From positions 16,607 to 80,606 of the forward strand of contig CANQDF010000009.1 of the NCBI GenBank assembly GCA_947591605.1: a stretch of DNA of 64,000 nt, given 5' to 3'. Made by a program: the position numbers and the translations under genes. The stretch is from an uncultured Clostridia bacterium. GTDB lineage: Bacteria > Bacillota > Clostridia > Lachnospirales > CAG-274. How positions within the stretch are numbered: the first letter of the stretch is position 1; every line of letters starts with the position of its first letter. Shown here piece by piece: positions 55,008 through 64,000 of this stretch. The notes under the pieces are model-generated. The model saw only the letters and a list, made by a program, of their open reading frames with translations. It was not told the origin of the DNA and ran no database searches.

Positions 55008-56486
55008 ATGAGTTTTAACAATAAAACCGCCCTTGAACTCGGGCAGATGATAAAAAACAGGGAGATAAGCTCCGTTGAGCTTACCCGTGCGTTTATTGAC
55101 AATATAGAAAAAACTGATAAGGATATAAACGCCTTTATAACGGTTGACGCCGAGGGTGCCCTTAAAACGGCAGAGGATGTACAGGCAAGGATAGATGCAG
55201 GGGAGCATTTGTCGGCTCTTGCAGGTGTGCCTATGGCTATAAAGGATAACATATGTACAAAGGGTATGCTTACGAGCTGCGGCTCCAAAATGCTTTACAA
55301 CTTTAAGCCGCCCTACAATGCCACCGTTGCCGACAGGCTTTACAGTGCGGGTGCAGTGGTGCTGGGCAAGCTCAATATGGACGAGTTTGCAATGGGCGGT
55401 TCTACCGAAACCTCATATTTCGGTGCAGCAAGAAATCCATGGGATACAGAAAGAGTAACGGGCGGCTCCTCGGGAGGTTCGGCAGCCTCCGTTGCTTCGG
55501 GGGAGGCGGTCTATTCGCTTGGCTCGGATACGGGCGGATCTATAAGACAGCCGTGTTCATTCTGCGGTGTAAGCGGTATAAAGCCTACCTACGGAGCGGT
55601 ATCAAGATACGGTCTTGTTGCTTTTGCTTCATCTCTTGACCAGATTGGCCCCATAGGACGTGACATAAAGGACTGTGCGCAGGTACTGAGCATAATTTCG
55701 GGTCATGATGCAAAGGACAGCACATCCATAAAAACAGCTTCGCTTGACTTCGGCGGCTGCTTTGAGGGTGATATTAAGGGTATGACGATAGGCGTACCCG
55801 TAAATTACTTTGGCGACGGACTGGACGAGGATGTAAAGGAGCCTGTATTAAAAGCGATAGATACATTTAAGTCGCTCGGTGCAAATATAACAGAGCTTGA
55901 AATAAAGATAACCGACTACGCAATACCTACCTACTATGTGCTTGCTTGTGCCGAAGCAAGCTCCAACCTTTCCAGGTATGACGGAATAAAATACGGCTAC
56001 AGGAGAAAGGACTGCGAAAATTTGCTTGATGTTTACTATACGTCAAGGAGCGATGCCTTCGGTATGGAGGTAAAAAGGAGGATAATGCTCGGTTCGTTTG
56101 TACTGAGCAGCGGTTATTACGATGCGTATTACAACAAGGCGCTCAAGGTAAGGCGACTTATAAAGAACAGCTTTGACGATGCCTTTGAAAAGTGTGATAT
56201 GATCATCTCACCCGTTGCGCCTACGGTTGCTTATAAAATAGGGGAAAACTCCTCCGATCCGCTTAAAATGTACCTTGGCGATATATATACGGTATCGGTT
56301 AACCTGGCAGGCATACCGGGTGTAAGCATACCTTGCGGCTTTGGCGCAAACAATATGCCCGTGGGCATGCAGCTTATTGGCAAAAGCTTTTCGGAGCCTA
56401 AGCTTGTAAAGGCAGCCGCAGCCTTCCAGAATGCGACCGATTTCCATAAAATGCAGAATAAGTATATGAAAGGAGGCAGAGCATAA
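55008..56486 (+). CDS. gatA: Asp/Glu-tRNA amidotransferase subunit A
   Basis: The 492-residue amidase releases ammonia from glutamine. Visible are the Lys of AIKDNICTKG, the amidase signature VTGGSSGGSAASVASGE with the cis-Ser and the nucleophile Ser in GSDTGGSIRQP. Length is normal. GGGAGG precedes the start, 14 bases after gatC. Its stop overlaps the gatB start by one base (TAATG). Confidence 0.96.
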   Translation: MSFNNKTALELGQMIKNREISSVELTRAFIDNIEKTDKDINAFITVDAEGALKTAEDVQARIDAGEHLSALAGVPMAIKDNICTKGMLTSCGSKMLYNFKPPYNATVADRLYSAGAVVLGKLNMDEFAMGGSTETSYFGAARNPWDTERVTGGSSGGSAASVASGEAVYSLGSDTGGSIRQPCSFCGVSGIKPTYGAVSRYGLVAFASSLDQIGPIGRDIKDCAQVLSIISGHDAKDSTSIKTASLDFGGCFEGDIKGMTIGVPVNYFGDGLDEDVKEPVLKAIDTFKSLGANITELEIKITDYAIPTYYVLACAEASSNLSRYDGIKYGYRRKDCENLLDVYYTSRSDAFGMEVKRRIMLGSFVLSSGYYDAYYNKALKVRRLIKNSFDDAFEKCDMIISPVAPTVAYKIGENSSDPLKMYLGDIYTVSVNLAGIPGVSIPCGFGANNMPVGMQLIGKSFSEPKLVKAAAAFQNATDFHKMQNKYMKGGRA

Positions 56487-57913
56487 TGAATTATCAAACG
56501 GTAGTAGGTCTTGAGGTACACGTTGAGCTTGCCACAAAGACAAAAATTTTCTGCGGCTGTACGACCGAGTTCGGCGGCGAACCAAATACACATGTATGCC
56601 CTGTATGTTCGGGTATGCCCGGTGTTCTGCCTGTGCTCAACAAAAAGGTAGTTGAATATGCGGTAAGGGCAGGTCTTGCTCTTAACTGCGATATAACCCG
56701 TGTAAATAAATTTGACAGAAAAAATTACTTTTATCCCGATCTGCCAAAGGCTTATCAGGTCAGCCAGCTCTATTTGCCTATCTGCCGCAACGGCAAGGTG
56801 GAGATTGAAGTGGACGGCGTAAAAAAATATATAGGCATCCATGAGATACACATGGAGGAGGATGCAGGCAAGCTTGTACACGACCCATGGGACGATTGTA
56901 CCCTTGTTGATTACAACCGCTGCGGCGTGCCTCTCCTTGAGATAGTTTCGGAGCCTGACTTCCGCAGTGCCGATGAGGTTACGGCATATCTCACAAAGCT
57001 GCGTGATATACTCATGTATCTCGGGGTATCGGACTGTAAGATGCAGGAGGGTTCAATGCGTGCAGACGTAAATATATCCGTTATGCCTGTAGGCTCGTCA
57101 AAATTGGGTACAAGGACAGAGCTTAAAAATATGAACTCCTTTAAAGCAATATACAGAGCTATCAATTATGAGAGCGCAAGACAGACTGAGCTGCTTGAAA
57201 ACGGCGGCAAGGTAATACAGGAAACCAGGCGCTGGGATGCAAACAAGGACGCTACGTTTGCAATGAGAAGCAAGGAGAATGCACAGGATTACAGGTACTT
57301 CCCCGAGCCCGATCTGCTCCCCGTAGAAATAAGCGAGGAATGGATAGAAAATACCAAAAATACCATGCCCGAGCTGCCCGAGGCAAAGAGGGCAAGGTAT
57401 GTAAGCGAATACGGACTGTCGGAGTACGATGCGGGTGTGCTTACATCGGACAGGGATATTGCAAGGGTGTTTGAGGGTGTTGTTGCAAAGGGCGGCAGCC
57501 CAAGAGAGGCATGCAATATGGTGACAGGAGAAATGATGAAGCTTATGAGCGAAACCTCGACCCTGCCCGAGGAGCTTAATATAGATGCAGGCAAAATAGC
57601 AGCCCTTATTAAGATGGTTGCAGACGGCAAAATAAACCGCAATACCGCAAAGGATGTTTTTGCCGAGGTATTCAGGTACGGTGCGGATCCTGTCAGGTAT
57701 GTTGAGGAAAACGGTCTGGGTATGCTCAACGATATATCCCTTGTTGAAAGTACGATTGATGATGTCATAGCAAGCAATCCAAAGAGTATAGAGGATTATA
57801 AAAACGGCAAGGAAAAGGCATTCGGCTTCCTTGTAGGACAGACCATGAAGACGCTTAACGGCAGGGCGGACCCTCAGACGGTAAACGATATTTTAAAGAA
57901 AAAGCTGCAGTAA
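56486..57913 (+). CDS. gatB: Asp/Glu-tRNA amidotransferase subunit B
   Basis: The 475-residue subunit binds and activates Asp-tRNA(Asn) or Glu-tRNA(Gln). It starts with GLEVHVEL, has the zinc cluster C-G-C...CPVCSG, the NKFDRKNYFYPDLPKAYQ motif and the C-terminal YqeY-like tail ending GRADPQTVNDIL. The start overlaps the gatA stop. It is followed by a terminator and is the last gene of the operon. Confidence 0.97.
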   Translation: MNYQTVVGLEVHVELATKTKIFCGCTTEFGGEPNTHVCPVCSGMPGVLPVLNKKVVEYAVRAGLALNCDITRVNKFDRKNYFYPDLPKAYQVSQLYLPICRNGKVEIEVDGVKKYIGIHEIHMEEDAGKLVHDPWDDCTLVDYNRCGVPLLEIVSEPDFRSADEVTAYLTKLRDILMYLGVSDCKMQEGSMRADVNISVMPVGSSKLGTRTELKNMNSFKAIYRAINYESARQTELLENGGKVIQETRRWDANKDATFAMRSKENAQDYRYFPEPDLLPVEISEEWIENTKNTMPELPEAKRARYVSEYGLSEYDAGVLTSDRDIARVFEGVVAKGGSPREACNMVTGEMMKLMSETSTLPEELNIDAGKIAALIKMVADGKINRNTAKDVFAEVFRYGADPVRYVEENGLGMLNDISLVESTIDDVIASNPKSIEDYKNGKEKAFGFLVGQTMKTLNGRADPQTVNDILKKKLQ

Positions 57914-57929
57914 TAAAATATCCTTGACT

Positions 57930-57968
57930 AAAAGCACTTTTGATATATTCGGGAGTGCTTTTATGTTT
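57930..57968 (+). terminator. Terminator after gatB
   Basis: AAAAGCACT pairs with AGTGCTTTT around a 15-base loop, ending in T residues. Confidence 0.75.
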
Positions 57969-58001
57969 AACTATCAAAGCTGTACGGGAGGTGCGGTTAA
58001 A

Positions 58002-58844
58002 ATGACGGATTACAGCGGCATACAGCTTATTGCTCTTGACCTTGATGAAACTACCCTTGACGGTGAGGGCAGGCTTACACAACGCACAAGGCAGGCAATA
58101 TTGTCTGCGGTAAATAAGGGCATACATATAGTGATAGCAAGCGGCAGGTCATACACGGCGCTGCCGTGGGAGGTGCTGTCGCTTGAGGGTATAGAGTATG
58201 CCATAACATCAAACGGGGCTGCAATTTACAGCGTAAAAAATAACAGGTGCATACACAAATGCGTTATTAAACAAAAGTCGGTGGAAAACATACTTTTGCT
58301 CAGGCATAAATACAATGTTACGTTTGAAGCCTTTATAGACGGCATTGCCTATGCCGATGCGGAATATATCCGTGACCCCGAAAAATACGGTGTTATACCC
58401 GCAGTAAAGACATACCTCAAAAATACACGCAGACCCGTTGATGATATTGCAGGCTTTATGCTTGAACACAGCAATGAGCTGGAAAGCATCGATATTGTGG
58501 TACCGTGTATTGAATTGAGGGATAGTATATCGGCAGAGCTTTCCGAGGCGGACAGTGAAATATACGTTACCTCTTCGGTAAAACATATGGTGGAGGCGGC
58601 CTATAAGGATGCAGGCAAGGGCTCTGCCTTAAAATATCTTTGCTCATTGCTCGATATAGATCTTAAGCGCTGCGCCGCCTTCGGCAATGCGGATAACGAT
58701 ACGGATATGCTTAAGGAATGCGGGCTTGGGGTAGCCGTTGCAAATGCCACGGACAGCTGCCTTGCTGCGGCGGATCTGATTGCGCCTGCCCATACCGAGG
58801 ACGGGGTTGCGTGCATAATTGAGCAAATTACGGGGGTGCTGTAA
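58002..58844 (+). CDS. Cof-type HAD-IIB family phosphatase
   Basis: The 280-residue hydrolase has motif I LIALDLDETTLD, motif II ASGRS, the C2B cap and the final motif AFGNADNDTDML. These enzymes dephosphorylate sugar phosphates, FMN or PLP; the substrate is not readable. ATG 58002 follows GGGAGGTG. It stands alone between gatB and a lipoprotein gene. Confidence 0.9.
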   Translation: MTDYSGIQLIALDLDETTLDGEGRLTQRTRQAILSAVNKGIHIVIASGRSYTALPWEVLSLEGIEYAITSNGAAIYSVKNNRCIHKCVIKQKSVENILLLRHKYNVTFEAFIDGIAYADAEYIRDPEKYGVIPAVKTYLKNTRRPVDDIAGFMLEHSNELESIDIVVPCIELRDSISAELSEADSEIYVTSSVKHMVEAAYKDAGKGSALKYLCSLLDIDLKRCAAFGNADNDTDMLKECGLGVAVANATDSCLAAADLIAPAHTEDGVACIIEQITGVL

Positions 58845-58893
58845 TAAAAATCTCCTCCTTTGCATAAATTTTATACAAGAGGAGGACGAGCTT

Positions 58894-59754
58894 ATGAAAA
58901 AAATTATGATGTTAATATGTATACTTTTGTCTATGACCGGATGCAGTGCAGGGCATACCGCTCCATCGGGAGGCGGTGCGGCTGCGGGCGTTATAGGTGA
59001 GGACATGCCCATAAAACGGTCACAGGTGGCAAAAATGCTTGCGCTTTCGGTATATGATATAAATACCGTGGAAAATATGCAGCGCAGCATTGTATTTGTT
59101 GATACCGACAAGGACATGCCCTATGACAAGTACATAAATGCAGCCTTTGCCGCAGGGCTGATAAGCGGTGCAGATGAAACGCATTTTGAGCCTATGGCAT
59201 ATTTAAGCCTTGAACAGGCGCAGTTTTTGCTTAATAAGCTGGATAAGAGCGGTACGCTTAAGCTGCAGTATAATAATGAGGACAGAAAAAAGCCCATTTC
59301 GGCCGCCATGTGGACAGAGGTATATGAGCGGGCAATGCAGCTTAACCAAAATAATGCCGTTGTAAGCTGCAATATAGTACCGTATGCAACGGGAAAAAAT
59401 TGTGCGGCTTTGGGCGAACGCTTTATAATGACGGATAGAGGGCTTTTAAGCGGTGAATGCTGCGACTTTTCCGATTATAACGATTCTACCGTATCGGTGC
59501 TCCTGCGTGACAAGGAGATCATTGCTTTTAAAGCCGTCATTAACAATGAGCCGTCTGTGATAGGCGCTGTTGTCCTCAATACGGACGATGACGGCGTAAC
59601 GCTTGATATGGGCGGCATTGAGAGGTATTTTTATGCAGACGACATATCGGGTATAAAAAACGGCGAAAGTGTGAGCTTTAAATACAGCGGCAGCCATATA
59701 ACGGCGCTTGAAAGCGGTCAGCCTGCCGTGGAAAATGTATCCGTTATACAGTAA
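58894..59754 (+). CDS. Lipoprotein with SLH-like N-terminal region
   Basis: The 286-residue protein has a lipoprotein signal (LLSMTGC, Cys about residue 16), then a stretch resembling one or more SLH repeats (IVFVDTDKDMPYDKYINAAFAAGLISGADETHFEPMAYLSLEQAQFLL), and a C-terminal beta-rich region. GGAGGACGAG precedes ATG 58894. It is directly upstream of dpaA, so it may belong to late sporulation or wall assembly; the function is not known. Confidence 0.75.
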   Translation: MKKIMMLICILLSMTGCSAGHTAPSGGGAAAGVIGEDMPIKRSQVAKMLALSVYDINTVENMQRSIVFVDTDKDMPYDKYINAAFAAGLISGADETHFEPMAYLSLEQAQFLLNKLDKSGTLKLQYNNEDRKKPISAAMWTEVYERAMQLNQNNAVVSCNIVPYATGKNCAALGERFIMTDRGLLSGECCDFSDYNDSTVSVLLRDKEIIAFKAVINNEPSVIGAVVLNTDDDGVTLDMGGIERYFYADDISGIKNGESVSFKYSGSHITALESGQPAVENVSVIQ

Positions 59755-59808
59755 TATAAAGCCTCTTAAAGGCATATTATTGTAAAATAAAATTTGCGGA
59801 GTGATTTT

Positions 59809-60669
59809 GTGACGGATACTGCATTTGGCATTCTCGGAGGGGATTACAGGTATAAAATACTTTTTGAGCTTTTAAAAAACGACGGATTTAATGTAAATAT
59901 TTTCGGCAGCGCATGTATGTCGGATACGGTACGGGATGCAATACAGCTTATCGAGGGTGCGGATATTATAATTGCGCCTATACCGTTTAGCAAGGACGGC
60001 AGAAATATTTTTTTGCGTGACGAAATGTATATTGATGTATGTGCTTTTACATGCGATATGGCGGAAAACGGGGTCAAAGCCCTTATAGCAGGCGTTTTAA
60101 GCGATACGGTAAGGAGTGAGGCAGCCGAAAAAAACATATGTGCCTATGATTTTTTTGATATGGAGGAGGTTGCCGTTTTAAACGCCATACCCACTGCAGA
60201 GGGGGCTGTACAGACTGCCATGCAGGAGAGCGAAAGGACGCTGTTCGGCAGTGATGTGCTTGTTATGGGCTTCGGCAGATGCGGAAAAGTGCTTGCAAAT
60301 ATGCTAAAGGGTATAGGGGCAAGGGTAAGCGTTGCCTGCCGCAGGGAGTCGGACAGGGCATATATATACTCATTGGGGCTTACGCCGGTTTCCTTTGACG
60401 ATAAATTGTCCCTCGGCAAAAAATACAGCTTTGTTTTCAACACGGTGCCTGCACCGGTCATCGACCGCAAAATGCTGGATTTTTGGGATAAAAGTACCGT
60501 TATAATCGACCTTGCGCAGGCTCCCGGAGGCACCGACTTCAGCTATGCAAGGGAGCTTGACATAAAGGCGCTGTATTGTCCGGGGCTTCCGGGCAGGGTC
60601 GCACCGTACACTGCCGCCTGCATACTTAAGGATGCGGTTTTGAGCATTGCAAAGCAAACCGTTGGGTAA
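59809..60669 (+). CDS. dpaA: Dipicolinate synthase subunit A
   Basis: The 286-residue protein matches DpaA/SpoVFA: N-terminal FGILGGDYRYKILFELLKNDG, ADIIIAPIPFSKDG, a Rossmann segment VLVMGFGRCGKVLANMLKGIGARV and LPGRVAPYTAACILKDA near the C-terminus. With DpaB it makes dipicolinic acid for the spore core. GTG 59809 is chosen because CGGAGTGAT is upstream; a TTG at 59794 is too early. Confidence 0.93.
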   Translation: MTDTAFGILGGDYRYKILFELLKNDGFNVNIFGSACMSDTVRDAIQLIEGADIIIAPIPFSKDGRNIFLRDEMYIDVCAFTCDMAENGVKALIAGVLSDTVRSEAAEKNICAYDFFDMEEVAVLNAIPTAEGAVQTAMQESERTLFGSDVLVMGFGRCGKVLANMLKGIGARVSVACRRESDRAYIYSLGLTPVSFDDKLSLGKKYSFVFNTVPAPVIDRKMLDFWDKSTVIIDLAQAPGGTDFSYARELDIKALYCPGLPGRVAPYTAACILKDAVLSIAKQTVG

Positions 60670-60711
60670 CCGCATAAGACCCGGCTGCATATTATACCAA
60701 GGGGTGATAAT

Positions 60712-61290
60712 ATGAATTTTGAGGGTTTCAACCTTGGTGTATGTATGTGCGGCTCATTTTGCACCTATGCGGTTGTTATGGAAAAGATAAAGCAGCTGAG
60801 CGCCCTGGGGATAAATCTTTTCCCCGTTATGAGCGAGGCTGCGCAGACTACGGATACAAGATTCGGCTCGAGTGCGGATTTTTATGCCATGCTCAGCGAT
60901 ATCTGCGGCAGAAAGCCCATTACCTCCATTGCCGAGGCAGAGCCTATAGGCCCCAGAAAGGAGCTTGATGCCATGCTTGTTGCACCTTGTACAGGCAATA
61001 CGCTTGCAAAGCTTAACAACGGCATTACAGACGGTGCCGTAACTATGGCATGCAAGGCACATTTAAGAAATGAAAAGCCGCTTATAATTGCCCTTGCAAC
61101 AAACGATGCACTGGGTGTCAACCTGCAGAATATCGGCGGACTTATGATAAGGAAAAATATTTTTTTTGTGCCGTTTGGACAGGATGATTTTGCCAATAAG
61201 CCTATGTCAATGATAGCACATTTTAACGATATTATACCTACAATTGAGTCTGCTTGTATGGGCAGGCAGCTTCAGCCGTTGATATATTGA
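60712..61290 (+). CDS. dpaB: Dipicolinate synthase subunit B (flavoprotein)
   Basis: The 192-residue flavoprotein has LGVCMCGSFCTYAVV, PVMSEAAQTTDTRFG, PIGPRKELDAMLVAPCTGNTLAKLNNGITD and NALIALATNDALG-like elements, all DpaB/SpoVFB marks. It oxidises the DpaA product to dipicolinate. AGGGGTGAT precedes ATG. It follows dpaA by 42 bases. Confidence 0.93.
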   Translation: MNFEGFNLGVCMCGSFCTYAVVMEKIKQLSALGINLFPVMSEAAQTTDTRFGSSADFYAMLSDICGRKPITSIAEAEPIGPRKELDAMLVAPCTGNTLAKLNNGITDGAVTMACKAHLRNEKPLIIALATNDALGVNLQNIGGLMIRKNIFFVPFGQDDFANKPMSMIAHFNDIIPTIESACMGRQLQPLIY

Positions 61291-61299
61291 ATTTTTATC

Positions 61300-61330
61300 G
61301 GGGTGTTGTTTTGCAGCACCCCTTGCTGTT
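61300..61330 (+). terminator. Hairpin after dpaB
   Basis: GGGGTG pairs with CACCCC, enclosing TTG/CAG. The T run is interrupted. Confidence 0.5.
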
Positions 61331-61331
61331 C

Positions 61332-61370
61332 TGCCGCATTTGCCTGCAGATAGGTAAATGCGGCAAATTA
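61332..61370 (+). terminator. Second strong hairpin after dpaB
   Basis: TGCCGCATTTGCCT pairs with AGGTAAATGCGGCA (one mismatch) around a 6-base loop, with a short AATT tail. Confidence 0.55.
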
Positions 61371-61570
61371 TCTTGATGCAATGTATAAAAGCCTTATGTA
61401 CTGCTGCGCCCTAAGTACACTGCATGCTCCTACTGGCACGGATGTCAAAAAATTGATTTTTATAAAAACATCGGCATTGTTGTATACTCATATTTTTGCC
61501 GATTTAGAGGATTTTTTAAAAATATATAGAAATATTAAAATATAAAAGTATTTTAAGGGGGTGCGGCATT

Positions 61571-62557
61571 ATGGAGATCAGATCGTATCTTGAAGATATT
61601 GAAGAAAAAAATCTGAGCAGATATGCGGCAAAAAGTGCCGCCTCTGCGGGCAGAGTGAGGTATGAGGAGCCGTGCGACCTGCGTACATGCTTTCAGCGTG
61701 ACAGGGACAGAATAATACACAGCAAGGCGTTCAGACGGCTTATGCACAAAACGCAGGCTTTTATTTCTCCGGAGGGAGATCATTACAGAACAAGGCTTAC
61801 ACATACTCTTGAGGTATCGCAGATAGCAAGGACCATTTCACGCTCGTTAAGGCTTAACGAGGATCTTACCGAGGCGATTGCCCTCGGACACGATCTGGGG
61901 CATACACCCTTCGGTCATCTGGGCGAGGACGACCTTAACGACGTTGTACCGGGCGGCTTTAGGCATAACGAGCAAAGCGTAAGGGTAGTGCAGAAAATAG
62001 AAAAAAACGGCAGCGGGCTCAACCTTACTTACGAGGTAATGGACGGCATATTGAACCATAGGGGCAGCGGAAGCCCAGGTACGCTTGAGGGCAAGGTTGT
62101 GCAGCTCTCCGACAAGATAGCATACATAAATCACGATATAGACGATGCGGTCAGGGCAGGCATAATAACCTATGACGACCTGCCGAAGGATTGCACGGAT
62201 CTTCTCGGAGATACCTTTAAAAAGCGCATAAACTGTCTTATACGCAATATAATAACAAACAGTATGGATAAAGACGATATACTTATGGATAAGGATATAA
62301 AGGACGGTATGTACAAGCTGAGAGCCTTTATGTTTGATAATGTGTACAGCTCGTCAATGCTTGGCGAGGAGAGAAAAAAGTACAGGGTTTTTCTGAGCAG
62401 GATCTATACATACTATATAGAACATTTTGACGAGCTGCCCGATGAATTTTTAAATATGTATAAAAACGGTGAACCCAAAGAAAGGGTCGCCGCAGATTAT
62501 ACTGCGGGCATGACGGACAGATTTGCATTGAGGGTATACGGTGAATTATTCGGCTGA
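61571..62557 (+). CDS. dgt: Deoxyguanosinetriphosphate triphosphohydrolase-like HD protein
   Basis: The 328-residue HD-domain protein has TRLTHTLEVSQIARTI, ALGHDLGHTPFGH and the conserved HNEQSV. It hydrolyses dNTPs, or in this family is annotated as dGTPase-like. It precedes dnaG, the common clostridial dgt-dnaG(-rpoD) order. GGGGGTG lies upstream of ATG 61571. Confidence 0.9.
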   Translation: MEIRSYLEDIEEKNLSRYAAKSAASAGRVRYEEPCDLRTCFQRDRDRIIHSKAFRRLMHKTQAFISPEGDHYRTRLTHTLEVSQIARTISRSLRLNEDLTEAIALGHDLGHTPFGHLGEDDLNDVVPGGFRHNEQSVRVVQKIEKNGSGLNLTYEVMDGILNHRGSGSPGTLEGKVVQLSDKIAYINHDIDDAVRAGIITYDDLPKDCTDLLGDTFKKRINCLIRNIITNSMDKDDILMDKDIKDGMYKLRAFMFDNVYSSSMLGEERKKYRVFLSRIYTYYIEHFDELPDEFLNMYKNGEPKERVAADYTAGMTDRFALRVYGELFG

Positions 62558-62648
62558 AAATTTAAAAAAATTAAAGGATTTTATTGCAAAATGTCGAATT
62601 TAATTTTAAGAAAGCAAATGTATACAGGTATACGGGGAAGTGAAACGG

Positions 62649-64000
62649 GTGTTTTATCCACAGGATGTACTTGATGATATTCGTATGGGCAACGATATAG
62701 TTGACGTGATAGGCAGCTTTGTAAAATTAAAAAGGAGCGGCAGCTCATATGTTGGTCTGTGCCCTTTCCATAAGGAAAAAACTCCGTCCTTCAGCGTAAA
62801 CAGGGATAATCAGTTTTTCCATTGCTTTGGCTGCGGCGCCAGCGGCAATGTATTCGGTTTTCTTATGCAGCACCAAAATTACAGCTTTCAGGATGCTGTC
62901 AAATACCTTGCGGACAGAATAAACTATAAGCTTCCCGAGGCTGCTTTTTCACCCGATTACGAGCAAAAAAAGCAGCTTAGAAAAAAGCTGTGCGATATAC
63001 ATAAAACCGCTGCAAGGTTTTATTATGAAAAGCTTAATTCTACCGACGGCAAATTTGCCGCTGCTTACCTTGACGAGCGCAGGATAAGCCGTAAAGCACG
63101 CATAAAATACGGCCTTGGCTATGCCCCTGTTTCAACTGCCGCCTTGTATAAGAAGCTTGTGAGCGAGGGCTATGAAAACAGCGATATTGAAAAGAGCGGT
63201 CTTGTCGTAAAGCGTGAGGACGGTTCATACAGGGATAAATTTTTTAACAGGCTCATGTTCCCCATAATAAATGTTTACGGTGATATTATAGGCTTTGGCG
63301 GCAGGGTCATAGGTCAGGGAGAGCCAAAATACCTTAATTCTCCCGAAACCGAAATATTCAGTAAAAGCAAAAACCTGTACAGCCTTAATTTTGCAAGGCT
63401 CAGCAAAATGCGGGAGTTTATACTTGTTGAAGGCTATATGGATGTTATAAGCATATATCAGGCAGGCTTTCATAATGTTGTTGCCGCACTGGGCACGGCA
63501 TTTAACGAAAACCATGCAAAAACACTCAAAGCATATGCAGACAGCGTTATACTGCTTTTTGACAGTGACGCAGCGGGGGTAAAAGCCGTATTGAGAGCCA
63601 TACCGGTGCTAGATAAGGCGGGCATCAGGGTAAAAGTGCTTCAAGTGACCGATGCCAAGGATCCGGATGAGTATATAAAAAAATTCGGTCCTTCCGCCTT
63701 CGGCAAGCTTTTATCTTCGGCGCAGAGCCAATACTCCTTCCTTATTGACAATGCTGCCGAAAAGTATGATCTAACTTTAAGCGAGGACAAAATAAGCTAT
63801 GCCAATGAGGTCGCAAAAATTATCTCGTCAATAGACAATGCCATAGAGGCAGATTACTATATAAAGGATGCAGCCGATAAAACGGGCATATCTGCCGAGG
63901 CAATAAAAAGCGTCATTTCCTCGGCAAAGGGAAAGGCCAAGATTACGGGCATTACGACCGGCGTGATCACAGATTATGGCGTGCGCGATTCCATGAATAT
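62649..64000 (+). CDS. dnaG: DNA primase (3' truncated)
   Basis: The frame runs off the window end; about 450 residues are visible. They show the N-terminal FYPQDVLDDIRMGNDIVDVI, the CHC2 zinc finger CPFHKEKTPSF...FFHCFGCGASG, the primase core (YLNSPETEIFSKSKNLY) and the TOPRIM EFILVEGYMDV with the metal motif LLFDSDAAG. It makes RNA primers at the replication fork. GTG 62649 is chosen because GGGGAAG lies 10 bases upstream; a GTG at 62640 is too close. rpoD would be expected next, outside the window. Confidence 0.95.
   Translation, partial: MFYPQDVLDDIRMGNDIVDVIGSFVKLKRSGSSYVGLCPFHKEKTPSFSVNRDNQFFHCFGCGASGNVFGFLMQHQNYSFQDAVKYLADRINYKLPEAAFSPDYEQKKQLRKKLCDIHKTAARFYYEKLNSTDGKFAAAYLDERRISRKARIKYGLGYAPVSTAALYKKLVSEGYENSDIEKSGLVVKREDGSYRDKFFNRLMFPIINVYGDIIGFGGRVIGQGEPKYLNSPETEIFSKSKNLYSLNFARLSKMREFILVEGYMDVISIYQAGFHNVVAALGTAFNENHAKTLKAYADSVILLFDSDAAGVKAVLRAIPVLDKAGIRVKVLQVTDAKDPDEYIKKFGPSAFGKLLSSAQSQYSFLIDNAAEKYDLTLSEDKISYANEVAKIISSIDNAIEADYYIKDAADKTGISAEAIKSVISSAKGKAKITGITTGVITDYGVRDSMN

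Noticed and set aside
1..64000. CRISPR arrays, transposases, prophage genes, rRNA and ordinary tRNAs
   Set aside because: No regular repeat-spacer array, no transposase or integrase motifs, and no tRNA-type T-arms other than that of tmRNA were seen by eye; an automated scan could still find weak ones.

Overview
The window is a piece of chromosome from a spore-forming, Gram-positive, low-to-mid-GC anaerobe, most likely of class Clostridia. Four things support this: sporulation genes (a spoIVFA/spoIVFB pair, dpaA/dpaB, ytaF); cell-surface proteins with an LPxTG sorting signal or SLH repeats; T-box control of an indirect Asn-tRNA pathway (archaeal-type AspRS plus GatCAB); and a dgt-dnaG pair. 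A giant secreted PL9-type pectate lyase with SLH anchoring, together with a Cthe_2159-like beta-helix protein, suggests a plant-polysaccharide (pectin) lifestyle. The family or genus cannot be fixed from the sequence alone.

Layout. 1-5.9 kb: surface genes, namely the end of an LPxTG protein, then a VTC-type polyphosphate polymerase domain protein, a DUF4956 membrane protein and a Cthe_2159-like membrane-anchored protein. 6.0-10.9 kb: housekeeping operon tmk-holB-ricT-trmN-rsmI-queC behind one good promoter. 11.1-16.6 kb: GldA/F/G-like ABC cassette with a DUF4340 protein, then thiE. 16.6-22.9 kb: a long structured leader and the 1955-residue PL9-SLH protein. 22.9-29.2 kb: a hairpin-rich spacer, an S41 protease and an SDR on the minus strand, divergent from a MATE transporter through a promoter pair sharing one -10 element; then a PDZ-S41 protease and an NCS2 purine permease. 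29.2-35.1 kb: ytaF divergent from a P-type Ca-ATPase, then a split spoIVFA, spoIVFB and a lipoprotein.

35.2-46.6 kb is mostly minus strand: a hypothetical gene and malQ; then metA-uvrB-uvrA-hypothetical-nagZ-methyltransferase as one apparent run behind a promoter with a folded leader; then a thioesterase. 46.6-47.0 kb: tmRNA (ssrA, minus strand). 47.1-52.8 kb: a hybrid histidine kinase divergent from a diguanylate cyclase and a sugar-binding lipoprotein. 52.9-57.9 kb: T-box, aspS2, gatC, gatA, gatB. 58.0-64.0 kb: HAD phosphatase, SLH-like lipoprotein, dpaA-dpaB, dgt, and dnaG running off the window end.

No CRISPR array, transposase, prophage, rRNA or ordinary tRNA gene was seen. The points most worth a second look are the VTC-DUF4956-Cthe_2159 module, the frameshift that splits spoIVFA exactly at the start of its M23 domain, the T-box with overlapping Glu and Asn codons, the unidentified folded leaders upstream of the PL9-SLH gene and of metA, the shared -10 divergent promoter, and the kinase/cyclase/binding-protein locus with repeated TTTTAC sites. 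Start codons were chosen from Shine-Dalgarno position, so several genes begin at GTG or TTG. All functions are read from motifs and gene order; no search was run.
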